A stretch of 22,695 nt of DNA from positions 1-22,695 of the forward strand of contig JBJTCD010000066.1 in assembly GCA_046091665.1 (NCBI GenBank), written 5' to 3'. The notes under the pieces were generated by a model. That model had not been told where the DNA came from. It ran no database searches and was given only the letters and a program-made list of their open reading frames with translations. The translations under genes were made by a program, and so were the position numbers. This document shows, piece after piece, positions 1-6,739 of the stretch (the stretch's first letter is position 1; the number at the start of each line of letters is the position of its first letter). The DNA comes from CAIUPE01 sp046091665 (GTDB lineage Bacteria > Pseudomonadota > Alphaproteobacteria > Rhizobiales > Beijerinckiaceae).

Positions 1-73
1 TTCAATGGTTTAGCTTCTCTGGGGTCTATTTCGACATCAATTAATCCCAGAAAAATCCTTAAAATCAACCAAT

Positions 74-93
74 TTGTTCTTTTTAGAGAACAA
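74..93. repeat. 7-bp inverted repeat upstream of mazEF
   Basis: TTGTTCT and AGAACAA are perfect inverted arms around a 6-base centre (TTTTAG). The repeat sits about 90 bp before the antitoxin start and upstream of the likely promoter. It could be an operator or a small terminator for a gene left of the window. It is not an alphaproteobacterial LexA box, which is a direct GTTC repeat. No gene is visible in bases 1-179. Confidence 0.35.
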
Positions 94-121
94 CTTTAAT
101 TTCGTCAATACCAATCACGTT

Positions 122-159
122 TTGCATTCCCATTCGTACACGTTATATAATAATATAAT
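122..159 (+). promoter_or_regulatory. AT-rich promoter of the mazEF-type pair
   Basis: Two exact TATAAT hexamers lie at 146-151 and 154-159 in an uninterrupted A/T run. TTGCAT at 122-127 gives an 18-bp spacer to the first. The repeated A/T pattern just upstream of the SD (GAGGA, 165-169) is where an AbrB-type antitoxin would be expected to bind its own promoter. The autoregulation is inferred from the family; the hexamers are seen directly. Confidence 0.5.
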
Positions 160-179
160 ATTTTGAGGATTGGTCGATC

Positions 180-440
180 ATGTCCCTCGTGTCAAAGCTC
201 AGAAAAGTCGGCGGATCGGTGATGTTATCGATACCGCCTGCGGTTCTGCAAACGCTTAGTTTGAATGTTGAAGATGCTGTTGATTTATCGGTTGCTGAAG
301 GTACTCTCATTGTTACACCACGGAAAATGAGAGCCTATTCACTCGATGATCTTTTACGCGCTTGTGACAGAGACGCTGCGATGCCAATCGTTGACAGTGA
401 ATGGACCGCTGGATCCTCCCACGGTGAAGAAGTGCTCTAA
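180..440 (+). CDS. MazE/PemI-like antitoxin, AbrB/SpoVT fold
   Basis: This 86-aa protein begins with a typical SpoVT-AbrB swapped-hairpin segment (roughly residues 3-50: KLRKVGGSVMLSIPPAV, then LSVAEGTLIVTP). A short acidic C-terminal tail (residues 53-86) in this family normally wraps the toxin. It should neutralise the MazF-like toxin made by the next gene and bind DNA through the N-terminal domain to repress the pair. The ATG at 180 follows GAGGA by ten bases. The stop codon shares one base with the toxin start (TAATG), so the two are translationally coupled. Family assignment is strong; the RNA sequence cut by the partner cannot be told from this protein. Confidence 0.85.
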   Translation: MSLVSKLRKVGGSVMLSIPPAVLQTLSLNVEDAVDLSVAEGTLIVTPRKMRAYSLDDLLRACDRDAAMPIVDSEWTAGSSHGEEVL

Positions 441-772
441 TGGATCGTGGTGAAATTTGGCTTGTTTCATTAGAGCCTGTTCTCGGAAAAGAGCAACAAG
501 GTCGGCGGCCCGTTCTCATCATAAGTCCGAAACGCTTTAATGATGTGACCGGTGTTCCCATTGTCCTTCCCATAACAACGGGAGGCAATTTCGCGCGTGT
601 TCAAGGTTTCGCAGTGTCGCTTATGGGCGCAGGCACCGAGACCACAGGCGTCGTGCGGTGCGATCAACCACGCGCGCTTGATCTCAAAGCGCGTAATGGA
701 AAAAAACTCGAGCAATTACCCGCGTCCATCGTTGAAGATGTTCTCGCGCGCGTGGGTGCGATTTTTTCTTGA
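440..772 (+). CDS. MazF/PemK-family endoribonuclease toxin
   Basis: The 110-aa protein matches the MazF/PemK fold along its length: RGEIWLVSLEP at the N terminus, GRRPVLIIS (residues 22-30), PIT (44-46), the TTGVVRCDQPRALDL stretch (68-82) and a C-terminal helix. Family members cleave single-stranded mRNA at short motifs; the GRRP arginine and the PIT threonine correspond to the usual catalytic region. The start overlaps the antitoxin stop by one base. Its own TGA (770-772) abuts the reverse-strand stop of the convergent CoA-binding gene with no base between, so neither gene can have a private terminator here. The length is normal and no lesion is seen, so it is probably active. Confidence 0.9.
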   Translation: MDRGEIWLVSLEPVLGKEQQGRRPVLIISPKRFNDVTGVPIVLPITTGGNFARVQGFAVSLMGAGTETTGVVRCDQPRALDLKARNGKKLEQLPASIVEDVLARVGAIFS

Positions 773-1303
773 TCACATGCCGCGTTTCTGAAATCCCTTA
801 TCGGCCATCACAGGCTTCTTCGATGAGATCAGTCCGGTATTGACACCGGACCATCCGATCTCACCGGAGAAGCGACCGAATTCGATCTTCGGACAACGGT
901 TCATGATAACGGTTAAGCCTTGCGCCTCAGCCTTTTCTGCGGCTTTATCATTGCGCACGCCGAGTTGCATCCAGATCACTTTTGGCAAGGGCGAAAGCTT
1001 AAGCGCTTCGTCAGTGATTTCTTCGGCCGCTTCCGAATTGCGAAAAATATCCACCATATCGATGGGACCGGGAATATCGGCGAGAGAGGCGTAAATGCGA
1101 GCGTCAAAAAAGTCTTGCCCGGCTAATCCGGGATTGATTGGATAGAGCGTATATCCGCGTTCGATCAGATATTTCGTAACAAAAAAACTCGGCCGCGCTT
1201 GATTGGATGAAAAGCCAACAAGCGCAATGCTTTTTACTGTTTTTAAAACAGTCTTGATGACTTCATCGGGATAGGAATCGTGACGTGCCGGATCATACCT
1301 CAT
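773..1303 (-). CDS. CoA-binding domain protein (YccU-like)
   Basis: This is a 176-aa single-domain Rossmann protein of the CoA-binding (YccU/succinyl-CoA synthetase alpha N-terminal) family. Diagnostic segments are IALVGFSSNQARPSFFV, YTLYPINPGLAG, the mid-domain PGPIDMVDIFRNSEAAEEI, IWMQLGVRNDKAAEKAEAQGL, and NRCPKIEF near the C terminus. Such proteins bind CoA or nucleotide, but no reaction is established. I start at the ATG at 1303, not 1315: it overlaps the upstream crotonase stop as ATGA and has GGAG seven bases upstream. The gene is thus coupled to an acyl-CoA gene, which fits a CoA-related role by inference. The tail after the domain (PVMADKGFQKRGM) ends against the toxin gene. Confidence 0.85.
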   Translation of the reverse strand: MRYDPARHDSYPDEVIKTVLKTVKSIALVGFSSNQARPSFFVTKYLIERGYTLYPINPGLAGQDFFDARIYASLADIPGPIDMVDIFRNSEAAEEITDEALKLSPLPKVIWMQLGVRNDKAAEKAEAQGLTVIMNRCPKIEFGRFSGEIGWSGVNTGLISSKKPVMADKGFQKRGM

Positions 1304-2097
1304 GATCCGCTCCATTGCGGATCACGTTTTTCAATGAAGGCATTGATGCCTTCTTCCGCATCGCGCGCGAGCATATTCTCAACCATCACTTCTGAAGCGT
1401 AGCGATAGGCCTCATGGAGTTTCATCTCCGCTTGCTCGTAGAAAGCGCGTTTGCCGATTGATACAGTCAGCGATGATTTTGAGGCAATCGTGCGCGCCAA
1501 CACTTCGGCATGAGCGAGCGCTTCGCCTTCTGTTACAACGCGATTAACAAGACCTATGCGCAAAGCGTCTTCTGCGCGCACGGTGTCACCGAGCAACAGC
1601 ATTTCCATCGCATGTTTTCGTGAAACAGTTCGCGAGAGGGCAACCATCGGCGTTGAACAGAAAAGACCAATATGCACGCCCGGTGTCGCAAAGCGCGCTT
1701 CTTCCCCTGCAACTGCAAGATCGCAACTCGCAACGAGCTGACAGCCGGCGGCTGTGGCGACTCCTTCGACAGCGGCGATGACCGGTTGCGGCAAACTGAT
1801 GATTTTTTGCATCATCGTGGCGCAGCGCAACAGAATATCCTCGAAATAGGCCCGACCACGATCAGGGTCCTGGCGATGCGCACTCATCTCTTTGAGGTCA
1901 TGGCCTGCTGAAAATACCGCCCCCTTCGCGGCGAGAATGACGGCCCTGATGTCCTTGCGTGTTTCGATCCGCGCAAAAGCATTCATGAGCGCGGCGATCA
2001 TGTCTTCCGAAAGCGGATTGCGCTTTTCGGGGCGGTTCAAAGTCAGAACGGCATAGCCGTGCCGTTCGGTCTCGAGCAGGAGTGGGGACTCAGTCAT
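1300..2097 (-). CDS. enoyl-CoA hydratase/isomerase homologue, ECHDC3-like
   Basis: This 265-aa crotonase-fold protein has the oxyanion-hole signature GAVFSAGHDLKEM (residues 59-71) and the second loop VEGVATAAGCQLVASCDLAVA (110-130). Aligned by eye to classic hydratase, the two catalytic glutamates (about 144 and 164 in the rat enzyme) are Gln120 and Gly140 (TPGVHIG). Ordinary hydration is therefore doubtful; the pattern resembles ECHDC3-type members. The acyl-CoA ligand is expected from the fold, but the reaction is unknown. I start at the ATG at 2097, where the family N terminus begins. An upstream in-frame start at 2133 would add 12 atypical residues. The gene is coupled by ATGA to the CoA-binding protein. 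Confidence 0.85.
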   Translation of the reverse strand: MTESPLLLETERHGYAVLTLNRPEKRNPLSEDMIAALMNAFARIETRKDIRAVILAAKGAVFSAGHDLKEMSAHRQDPDRGRAYFEDILLRCATMMQKIISLPQPVIAAVEGVATAAGCQLVASCDLAVAGEEARFATPGVHIGLFCSTPMVALSRTVSRKHAMEMLLLGDTVRAEDALRIGLVNRVVTEGEALAHAEVLARTIASKSSLTVSIGKRAFYEQAEMKLHEAYRYASEVMVENMLARDAEEGINAFIEKRDPQWSGS

Positions 2098-2248
2098 AGG
2101 CTGAAGCCTCGCGCCACAAGACAATCTCGTCAAGTTGGGCGGGTCCCGATGCGGATAAAAAGTCGCGATCAGTAAGAAATCGAGCGACCGACTGAATGAT
2201 GCCCATTTTTTTATTGACCTTACGGAAATCTTGACGTCGATTCATTCA

Positions 2249-2485
2249 ATGAGCCTTGTCCATAATGAGCGGATTAAATTGACGGCGGCAGCGATTGATC
2301 GCCTTTCGACAGCGATGTTTGTTGTCGGATTTTTGGGGCCCCTAGCGTCATCAATATTTGGTGCACCATCGACAGGGATCGCTTTTCGCGATATATTTGA
2401 AATCATCGAAGGGGCGTTTTGGATTTTGACGGGGGTCATTCTCCATCTCATATCGCGGCATTTATTGGGTGGGCTGAAATTATGA
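2249..2485 (+). CDS. small two-pass membrane protein, unknown
   Basis: This 78-aa ORF has two hydrophobic stretches, about residues 25-42 (STAMFVVGFLGPLASSIFGA) and 56-76 (AFWILTGVILHLISRHL). The basic N terminus (HNERIK) suggests a helical hairpin in the inner membrane. I do not recognise the family. The ATG at 2249 has no good SD; a TTG six codons upstream is an alternative. Support for it being real: a membrane-protein-like composition, and a stop codon that overlaps the start of the next small membrane ORF in an ATGA junction. Confidence 0.6.
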   Translation: MSLVHNERIKLTAAAIDRLSTAMFVVGFLGPLASSIFGAPSTGIAFRDIFEIIEGAFWILTGVILHLISRHLLGGLKL

Positions 2486-2601
2486 ATGTTCTTTATGTTT
2501 ACGGCCATTTCGTTGTGCCTATTTTATTTGTGGCTTTGGCATCTTTGGCGACTTGGTGGTCGTACAAAGTTGACCGTGATCCGGGTGACCGCACGTCATA
2601 A
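2482..2601 (+). CDS. 39-aa single-pass membrane protein, unknown
   Basis: The ORF starts at the ATG at 2482 inside the ATGA that ends the previous small gene, so it is probably translated by coupling. It has one transmembrane stretch (GHFVVPILFVALASLATWW, about residues 8-26) followed by a charged tail (YKVDRDPGDRTS), which predicts a cytoplasmic C terminus. The PaaI thioesterase starts 20 bp downstream. No family is recognised. The pair may form a two-component membrane complex (inference from coupling). Confidence 0.5.
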   Translation: MNVLYVYGHFVVPILFVALASLATWWSYKVDRDPGDRTS

Positions 2602-2621
2602 ACCGTGTTGTTTTGCGTTTG

Positions 2622-3056
2622 ATGAGTAACTCTGCCCGCCTCTCGCTTGCCGAAATAATAGCCTTCCTCAGGCGCGAATTTCCGCAAATCTATTTGCATG
2701 GCGAAATCTTCTCGGTGACCGAGATTGGTGCGGGCACTTGCAGCATGCGTATGGCCTATCATGAAAGCCAGCTCCGGCCCGGAGGCACCATTTCCGGACC
2801 TGCGATGATGCAACTTGCCGATGTTTCGATTTGGGTGGCGCTTTTGGGTGCGATTGGTGAAGTGCCTCTTGCAGTGACCACCAATCTTACGATTAATTTT
2901 CTTATGAAGCCTGAACCCCGCGCTTTGATCGCACGCTGCAAGATGCTCAAGATCGGTAAAAGCCTTGCTGTCGGCGAGGCGAGCCTCACTTCGGAAGGGT
3001 CGGACGCCATCGTCGCCCATGCGGTGGCCACTTATGCGATCCCGCCGCAGAAATAA
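2622..3056 (+). CDS. PaaI-family hotdog-fold thioesterase
   Basis: This 144-aa hotdog-fold protein has the PaaI/4HBT pattern: PGGTISGPAMMQLADVSIWVAL (helix with the ADV segment), VTTNLTINFLMKPEPRALIARCKMLKIGKSLAVGEASL and a terminal SDAIVAHAVATYAIP strand. These enzymes hydrolyse acyl- or aryl-CoA thioesters in the cytoplasm; the substrate here is unknown. The ATG at 2622 is preferred; a TTG three codons upstream is possible and neither has a clear SD. A PaaI gene just before rplM-rpsI is a familiar arrangement in Hyphomicrobiales. The 188-bp gap and promoter signals before rplM suggest it is transcribed separately from the ribosomal genes. Confidence 0.88.
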   Translation: MSNSARLSLAEIIAFLRREFPQIYLHGEIFSVTEIGAGTCSMRMAYHESQLRPGGTISGPAMMQLADVSIWVALLGAIGEVPLAVTTNLTINFLMKPEPRALIARCKMLKIGKSLAVGEASLTSEGSDAIVAHAVATYAIPPQK

Positions 3057-3059
3057 TGT

Positions 3060-3073
3060 GGTATTATAATACC
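3060..3073. repeat. perfect 14-bp palindrome after the thioesterase gene
   Basis: GGTATTATAATACC is a perfect palindrome starting four bases after the thioesterase stop codon. With no loop it is a poor RNA hairpin, so a protein-binding site or weak terminator is more likely. It precedes an AT-rich run (3074-3115) that could serve as an UP element for the rplM promoter. Confidence 0.4.
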
Positions 3074-3132
3074 TAATTTATTAAGCTATTGAATTTATTA
3101 TTTTATTTTATTTTCTGATCCGAGATTCTCTG

Positions 3133-3161
3133 TTGACGTCCGAAGGGCGCTTCGATACATC
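3133..3161 (+). promoter_or_regulatory. candidate rplM-rpsI promoter
   Basis: TTGACG (3133-3138) is followed after 17 bp by a weak -10, TACATC (3156-3161), with a long A/T-rich run just upstream. The spacer contains CGAAG-GGCG-CTTCG (3141-3154), a 5-bp inverted repeat that may be a DNA-level operator, since it lies upstream of the predicted start. A start near 3168 would give a leader of about 77 nt. Confidence 0.45.
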
Positions 3162-3177
3162 CCTCCCATCAAGACGA

Positions 3178-3195
3178 GGGTCGGCGCGCCGGCCC
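3178..3195 (+). promoter_or_regulatory. GC-rich hairpin in the rplM leader, possible attenuator
   Basis: GGGTCGGCGCGCCGGCCC is nearly self-complementary (the only imperfect pair is a T/G, a wobble in RNA). It is followed by TTTCTGTTT. It lies 49 bases before the rplM ATG, so in the leader it could be a terminator/attenuator or an autoregulatory target for a ribosomal protein. Structure is seen; function is inferred. Confidence 0.45.
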
Positions 3196-3244
3196 TTTCT
3201 GTTTGTCACCGGCCACACTTGGCCTTTGTTAGTGGAATTGTCCC

Positions 3245-3709
3245 ATGACCTCTTTTTCGGCCAAGCCTGCCGAGGTCCAGAAGAAATGGGTGCTGATTGA
3301 TGCGAAGGGCCTTGTTGTTGGCCGTCTTGCTTCGATCATTGCGCTCCGTCTTCGCGGCAAGCATCTTCCGACATTCACGCCCCATGTTGATTGCGGCGAC
3401 AATGTCATTGTCATCAATGCGGATAAGGTTGTTTTGACCGGCCGCAAGCGTGACCAGAAAGTTTATTATCATCACACCGGGTATCCGGGTGGCATCAAGG
3501 AACGCACTGCAAAGTTCATTCTTGAAGGTCGTTTCCCAGAGCGCGTTGTCGAGAAGGCTGTTGAGCGCATGTTGCCACGTGGCCCATTGGGTCGCCAGCA
3601 ACTTGGCAATCTCCGCGTCTATGGCGGCGCTGAGCATCCGCATGCCGCCCAAACGCCTGTGACACTCGATGTCGGTGCGTTGAACCGTAAAAATGTGAGG
3701 AGCGCCTGA
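3245..3709 (+). CDS. rplM: 50S ribosomal protein L13
   Basis: The 154-aa protein is unmistakably L13: KKWVLIDAKGLVVGRLASIIALRLRGKHLPTFTPHVDCGDNVIVINA, then KVYYHHTGYPGGIK and the RGPLGRQQLGNLRVYGGAEHPHAAQ region. L13 is an early-assembly protein of the large subunit that binds 23S rRNA. The ATG at 3245 is preceded by a weak SD (GTGGA). Length and N terminus are normal for alphaproteobacteria. rpsI follows after two bases, forming the classic L13-S9 operon. The structured leader upstream makes post-transcriptional control plausible. Confidence 0.99.
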   Translation: MTSFSAKPAEVQKKWVLIDAKGLVVGRLASIIALRLRGKHLPTFTPHVDCGDNVIVINADKVVLTGRKRDQKVYYHHTGYPGGIKERTAKFILEGRFPERVVEKAVERMLPRGPLGRQQLGNLRVYGGAEHPHAAQTPVTLDVGALNRKNVRSA

Positions 3710-3711
3710 TC

Positions 3712-4188
3712 ATGGCTGCATCGCTTCAGTCTCTCTCCGATCTTAAGGGATCACCCGCCGCTCAAGCAGAAGCGCCACGTCACGTGCAGAAGCTCGACAA
3801 GCAAGGTCGTGCCTATGCCACCGGCAAGCGTAAGGATGCGGTCGCCCGTGTCTGGATCAAGCCGGGCAAAGGCACAATCACCGTCAATGGTCGTGCGCTC
3901 GAAGTTTATTTCGCACGTCCGGTGTTGCGCATGATTTTGCAACAGCCTTTCGGCATTGCGTCGCGCGTTGGCCAATATGATGTCACGGTTGACGTCGCTG
4001 GCGGCGGTCTTTCGGGTCAAGCCGGTGCGGTTCGCCACGGTCTCTCGAAAGCGCTCACATATTATGAGCCCGAGCTTCGCTCGGTTCTCAAAAAGGCGGG
4101 CTTCCTTACACGCGATAGCCGCGTGGTCGAGCGTAAGAAATATGGCCGCAAGAAAGCGCGCCGGAGCTTCCAGTTCTCGAAGCGTTAA
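3712..4188 (+). CDS. rpsI: 30S ribosomal protein S9
   Basis: This 158-aa S9 has an alphaproteobacterial N-terminal extension (about 33 residues, Ala/Gln-rich). The core begins at GRAYATGKRKDAVARVWIKPGKG and ends in KKARRSFQFSKR, the invariant basic tail whose final Lys-Arg reaches toward P-site tRNA. It binds 16S rRNA in the head of the small subunit. The ATG is two bases after the rplM stop with GAGGAG upstream inside rplM, so the two are co-translated. A strong intrinsic terminator follows. Confidence 0.99.
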   Translation: MAASLQSLSDLKGSPAAQAEAPRHVQKLDKQGRAYATGKRKDAVARVWIKPGKGTITVNGRALEVYFARPVLRMILQQPFGIASRVGQYDVTVDVAGGGLSGQAGAVRHGLSKALTYYEPELRSVLKKAGFLTRDSRVVERKKYGRKKARRSFQFSKR

Positions 4189-4215
4189 TCAACGCTTTCA
4201 GGTCTTCAAAATTCA

Positions 4216-4247
4216 AAAGCCCGCGTTCATCGCGGGCTTTTTCTTTA
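4216..4247 (+). terminator. Rho-independent terminator of rplM-rpsI
   Basis: AAAGCCCGCG (4216-4225), loop TTCAT, and CGCGGGCTTT (4231-4240) form a perfect 10-bp stem followed by a T-rich tract (TTTCTTT). It lies about 30 bp after rpsI. The mirrored A run makes it usable from the other strand too, but the opposing cytochrome gene ends 31 bp beyond. Confidence 0.92.
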
Positions 4248-4277
4248 TTTATTTATGTTTAGTACACACGCGCATTT

Positions 4278-5210
4278 TTATTTCTGTCCGCGCGCTTCCC
4301 CGGCAATCGGTGCGAGACTTTTGAGATAGACCGCCATCGCTTTTCGATCTTCATCAGAAAGAGCTGATGTGTTGCGCACAACCTCCGCCATGGAACCGCC
4401 GACTGAATCATAATCTGGTGTGAAACCGTCTTTGAGCAATGTCACCAGATCCTCTTCACTCCAGTTGGCCATTCCTGTTTTATCTTGTGTAAGATTGGGC
4501 GAGCGGCCTTTGCCTTCCGGATTAGGACCACCGGAGAAGCGTTTCTCCGTAATAATTGCACCGAGTGCGTTGCGTGGTGAATGACATTCAGCACAATGCC
4601 CCGCACCTTCGACAAGATAACGCCCGCGATTCCATTCAGCGGATTGCTTTGTATCAGGCGTAATCACTGAGCTTGTGAGATAAAGCAATTTCCAAAAGCC
4701 AACACCTTGGCGGATCGAAAAAGGAAATGCCAAATCATGCGCGGGCGCTTTACCTTCAATGGCTGGTAAGCTTTTCAAATACGCAAAAATATCGGCTACA
4801 TCATCGGCACTCATGCCGCGATAGGATGAATAGGGAAAGGCGGGATAATAATGTTGGCCTTGAGGTGAAATGCCTTCGCGCATCGCGCGAATAAATTGCG
4901 CTTCACTCCAGTCTCCAATCCCATCTTTTTTATCCGGTGAGATATTCGGCGGATAGAATGTACCAAAGGGTGTGACAAGCGGCTTGCCGCCTGAAAGGCT
5001 CATGCGCGTTTCATCATCGGATGCTGCATGACATGACGCGCAGCCGCCCGCATTGAAAAGCGTTTTGCCATTCTCGAGATTGCGCGAGCGTGTGGGTTCA
5101 AGAGCGCGATCGCCGCGTAAAACCGTATAGGCTTGCGGGTGTGTGGCCATGAAAAAAGCGGCAGCCGCAAGGACCGCCGCAATCACGAGAAAAGAAATAA
5201 GACGACGCAT
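4278..5210 (-). CDS. diheme c-type cytochrome, membrane-anchored
   Basis: This 310-aa protein has one N-terminal hydrophobic segment (residues 4-22) without an obvious cleavage site, then two cytochrome c domains with CASCH (57-61) and CAECH (206-210). Flanking motifs PFGTFYPPNISPD, YYPAFPYSSYRGMSADDVADIFAYL and SVGGSMAEVV match the diheme subunits of membrane dehydrogenases (alcohol/gluconate-type), with Met residues placed as likely sixth ligands. It should carry electrons in the periplasm. No dehydrogenase subunit is next to it, so its donor is unknown. The ATG at 5210 is used because the codon before it is TTG. It lies ten bases after the cytochrome c' gene and is probably co-transcribed. 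Confidence 0.9.
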   Translation of the reverse strand: MRRLISFLVIAAVLAAAAFFMATHPQAYTVLRGDRALEPTRSRNLENGKTLFNAGGCASCHAASDDETRMSLSGGKPLVTPFGTFYPPNISPDKKDGIGDWSEAQFIRAMREGISPQGQHYYPAFPYSSYRGMSADDVADIFAYLKSLPAIEGKAPAHDLAFPFSIRQGVGFWKLLYLTSSVITPDTKQSAEWNRGRYLVEGAGHCAECHSPRNALGAIITEKRFSGGPNPEGKGRSPNLTQDKTGMANWSEEDLVTLLKDGFTPDYDSVGGSMAEVVRNTSALSDEDRKAMAVYLKSLAPIAGEARGQK

Positions 5211-5220
5211 CAAAGAGCCA

Positions 5221-5652
5221 TCAATCTTTCAAACGATAGGCTTCGTGGCACGCACCACAATTTTTGAGGAGTGCCGGAATGGTGGCTTTGAAACTCGCTT
5301 CGTCCTTGATTGAGGCTTCAGCCGAAGCGATTTCCGTTTTGAATTTTTCATTGGCGGCTTTGAAGCCAGCGGCATCACTCCAGATCTTCGGCGAGGCTTC
5401 GGTATTCTCGCCTTTTTCTGTTCCCTTCGGGAAAAGGTTTACAAATTTTGCGTTGCCTTCTGCGTAGATGGCGAGGCTCTTTTTCACTTCATCAAGATTG
5501 AAGGGTTTCTCGCCTTTCAACATGGCAGCGAGCGGCTTGGTCGCGCCACCGAAACCTTTCATGAGGGCTTGGCGATCAGCAATAGGAGAGGCGGCCAGAG
5601 CGGCGGTGGCCAAAAGGAGGGCAGAGCCCACGAGAACGGAACGGTGGATCAT
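5221..5652 (-). CDS. periplasmic cytochrome c' / c556 (class II)
   Basis: This 143-aa protein has a clear signal peptide (MIHRSVLVGSALLLATAALA, cleavage near residue 20-21), a four-helix-bundle middle and the class II heme site CGACH at residues 132-136, close to the C terminus (EAYRLKD). That is the hallmark of cytochrome c'. Met31 sits where c556-type members have an axial Met, so a low-spin c556 is more likely than a gas-binding high-spin c'. The ATG at 5652 is chosen because it begins the signal peptide; earlier in-frame starts would add a charged leader. It is the first gene of a two-cytochrome unit and divergent from rcnA. Confidence 0.88.
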   Translation of the reverse strand: MIHRSVLVGSALLLATAALAASPIADRQALMKGFGGATKPLAAMLKGEKPFNLDEVKKSLAIYAEGNAKFVNLFPKGTEKGENTEASPKIWSDAAGFKAANEKFKTEIASAEASIKDEASFKATIPALLKNCGACHEAYRLKD

Positions 5653-5739
5653 GGAGGGGCTTTCATAGAAGCGGTTGACGGTGCACTCCACGAAATGCAT
5701 TTGTGGAATAATGACGAAGTGATGTTGCATTATGGCTTT

Positions 5740-5772
5740 TTGACGACCCGTAATTCGTGGACTAGGTATAAT
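5740..5772 (+). promoter_or_regulatory. possible rcnA promoter in the divergent intergenic region
   Basis: The 180-bp region between the divergent cytochrome c' and exporter genes contains an exact TATAAT (5767-5772). The best -35, TTGACG (5740-5745), is 21 bp away, which is too far for a standard sigma-70 promoter, so an activator or a different -35 is likely. I see no RcnR-type TACT-G-rich-AGTA operator. Confidence 0.3.
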
Positions 5773-5832
5773 CCGACTAAGGTTGATCATGGTTTAAGGT
5801 CGGTAAACCAAAGTGAGTGAGGAGATTTTGTA

Positions 5833-6675
5833 ATGCCTGATCTTGTAAGTCTCTTGCGGGATGGGGCGACCAATCTTTGGCTCTTTATTCCAACGGCTGT
5901 TTTGCTCGGCGCATTGCATGGGCTTGAGCCGGGCCATTCAAAGACGATGATGGCGGCATTCATCATCGCGGTTCGCGGGACGGTGGGGCAGGCGATTCTT
6001 CTTGGTCTTGCGGCCACCATTTCACATACATTGATTGTGTGGCTTGTGGCTTTGTTGGGACTTCATTTTGGCTCGGCCTATGCCACCGAAGCGGTTGAGC
6101 CATGGCTTCAATTGATCTCTGGGGTGATCATCATCGCGATTGCACTCTGGATGATGCGCCTGACTTTTGCCGAACACCATCATCATGACCATGACCATCA
6201 TGATCATGATCATCATCACCACCACGACCATGATCATCACGACTATGATCATACAAAAGCACAACCGGCAGGTCTTCAACTCGGTTCACTCGATTATGAA
6301 GACGCTCATGCGCGCGCGCATCGTCTTGATATCGAAAAACGCTTTGCAGGTCGCAAGGTGACCACCGGACAAATTGTCATGTTTGGATTGACGGGAGGGC
6401 TGATCCCTTGCCCGGCTTCTGTGACCGTTTTGCTCGTTTGTCTGCAGTTGAAACAAATCGCCACCGGCGCCTTGCTCGTTCTCTGCTTCAGCATTGGGCT
6501 TGCGGTGACCATGGTCGCGGTTGGCGCGGTTGCTGCTTTGGGTATGGATCGCGCCCAAAAGTCGTGGGACGGGTTTGGTAAACTGGCCGCCCGTGCGCCC
6601 TATATTTCGAGCGCATTGGTGATTCTGATCGGTGTTTATTCGCTTTATATTGGTCTCAAAGGCCTTGGTGCCTAA
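5833..6675 (+). CDS. rcnA: RcnA/NicO-like nickel-cobalt efflux protein
   Basis: This 280-aa polytopic inner-membrane protein of the NicO/RcnA family has about six hydrophobic segments. HGLEPGHSKTMM (residues 29-40) lies in the first, ISHTLIVW in the second, and GLTGGLIPCPASVTVLL follows the loop. The loop (residues 115-140) holds 17 His and 8 Asp in 26 residues, as expected for a metal-collecting region. RcnA exports Ni2+ and Co2+. The start is well supported by TGAGGAG eight bases before ATG. No RcnR-like regulator is in the window. The acidic/His loop is encoded by a CAT/GAT/GAC/CAC repeat likely prone to slippage, so its length may vary between strains. Confidence 0.9.
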   Translation: MPDLVSLLRDGATNLWLFIPTAVLLGALHGLEPGHSKTMMAAFIIAVRGTVGQAILLGLAATISHTLIVWLVALLGLHFGSAYATEAVEPWLQLISGVIIIAIALWMMRLTFAEHHHHDHDHHDHDHHHHHDHDHHDYDHTKAQPAGLQLGSLDYEDAHARAHRLDIEKRFAGRKVTTGQIVMFGLTGGLIPCPASVTVLLVCLQLKQIATGALLVLCFSIGLAVTMVAVGAVAALGMDRAQKSWDGFGKLAARAPYISSALVILIGVYSLYIGLKGLGA

Positions 6676-6739
6676 TCCACCACTTTGGTTTTTCAACAAA
6701 ATATGAGCCCGGACGCAGTTGAGTATTCCGGTCTCTACC

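Noticed and set aside
76..91. LexA/SOS box at GTTC...GAAC
   Set aside because: Alphaproteobacterial LexA sites are direct GTTC repeats with 7-bp spacing; this one is inverted with 8, and the neighbouring genes are not SOS genes.
2499..3020. 173-aa minus-strand ORF opposite the thioesterase gene
   Set aside because: It is antisense to a clear PaaI protein, has no domain resemblance, and its composition is that of a shadow frame.
5652..5790. N-terminal extension of the cytochrome c' gene to 5790
   Set aside because: It would place 46 charged residues before a clean signal peptide; the ATG at 5652 is the natural start.
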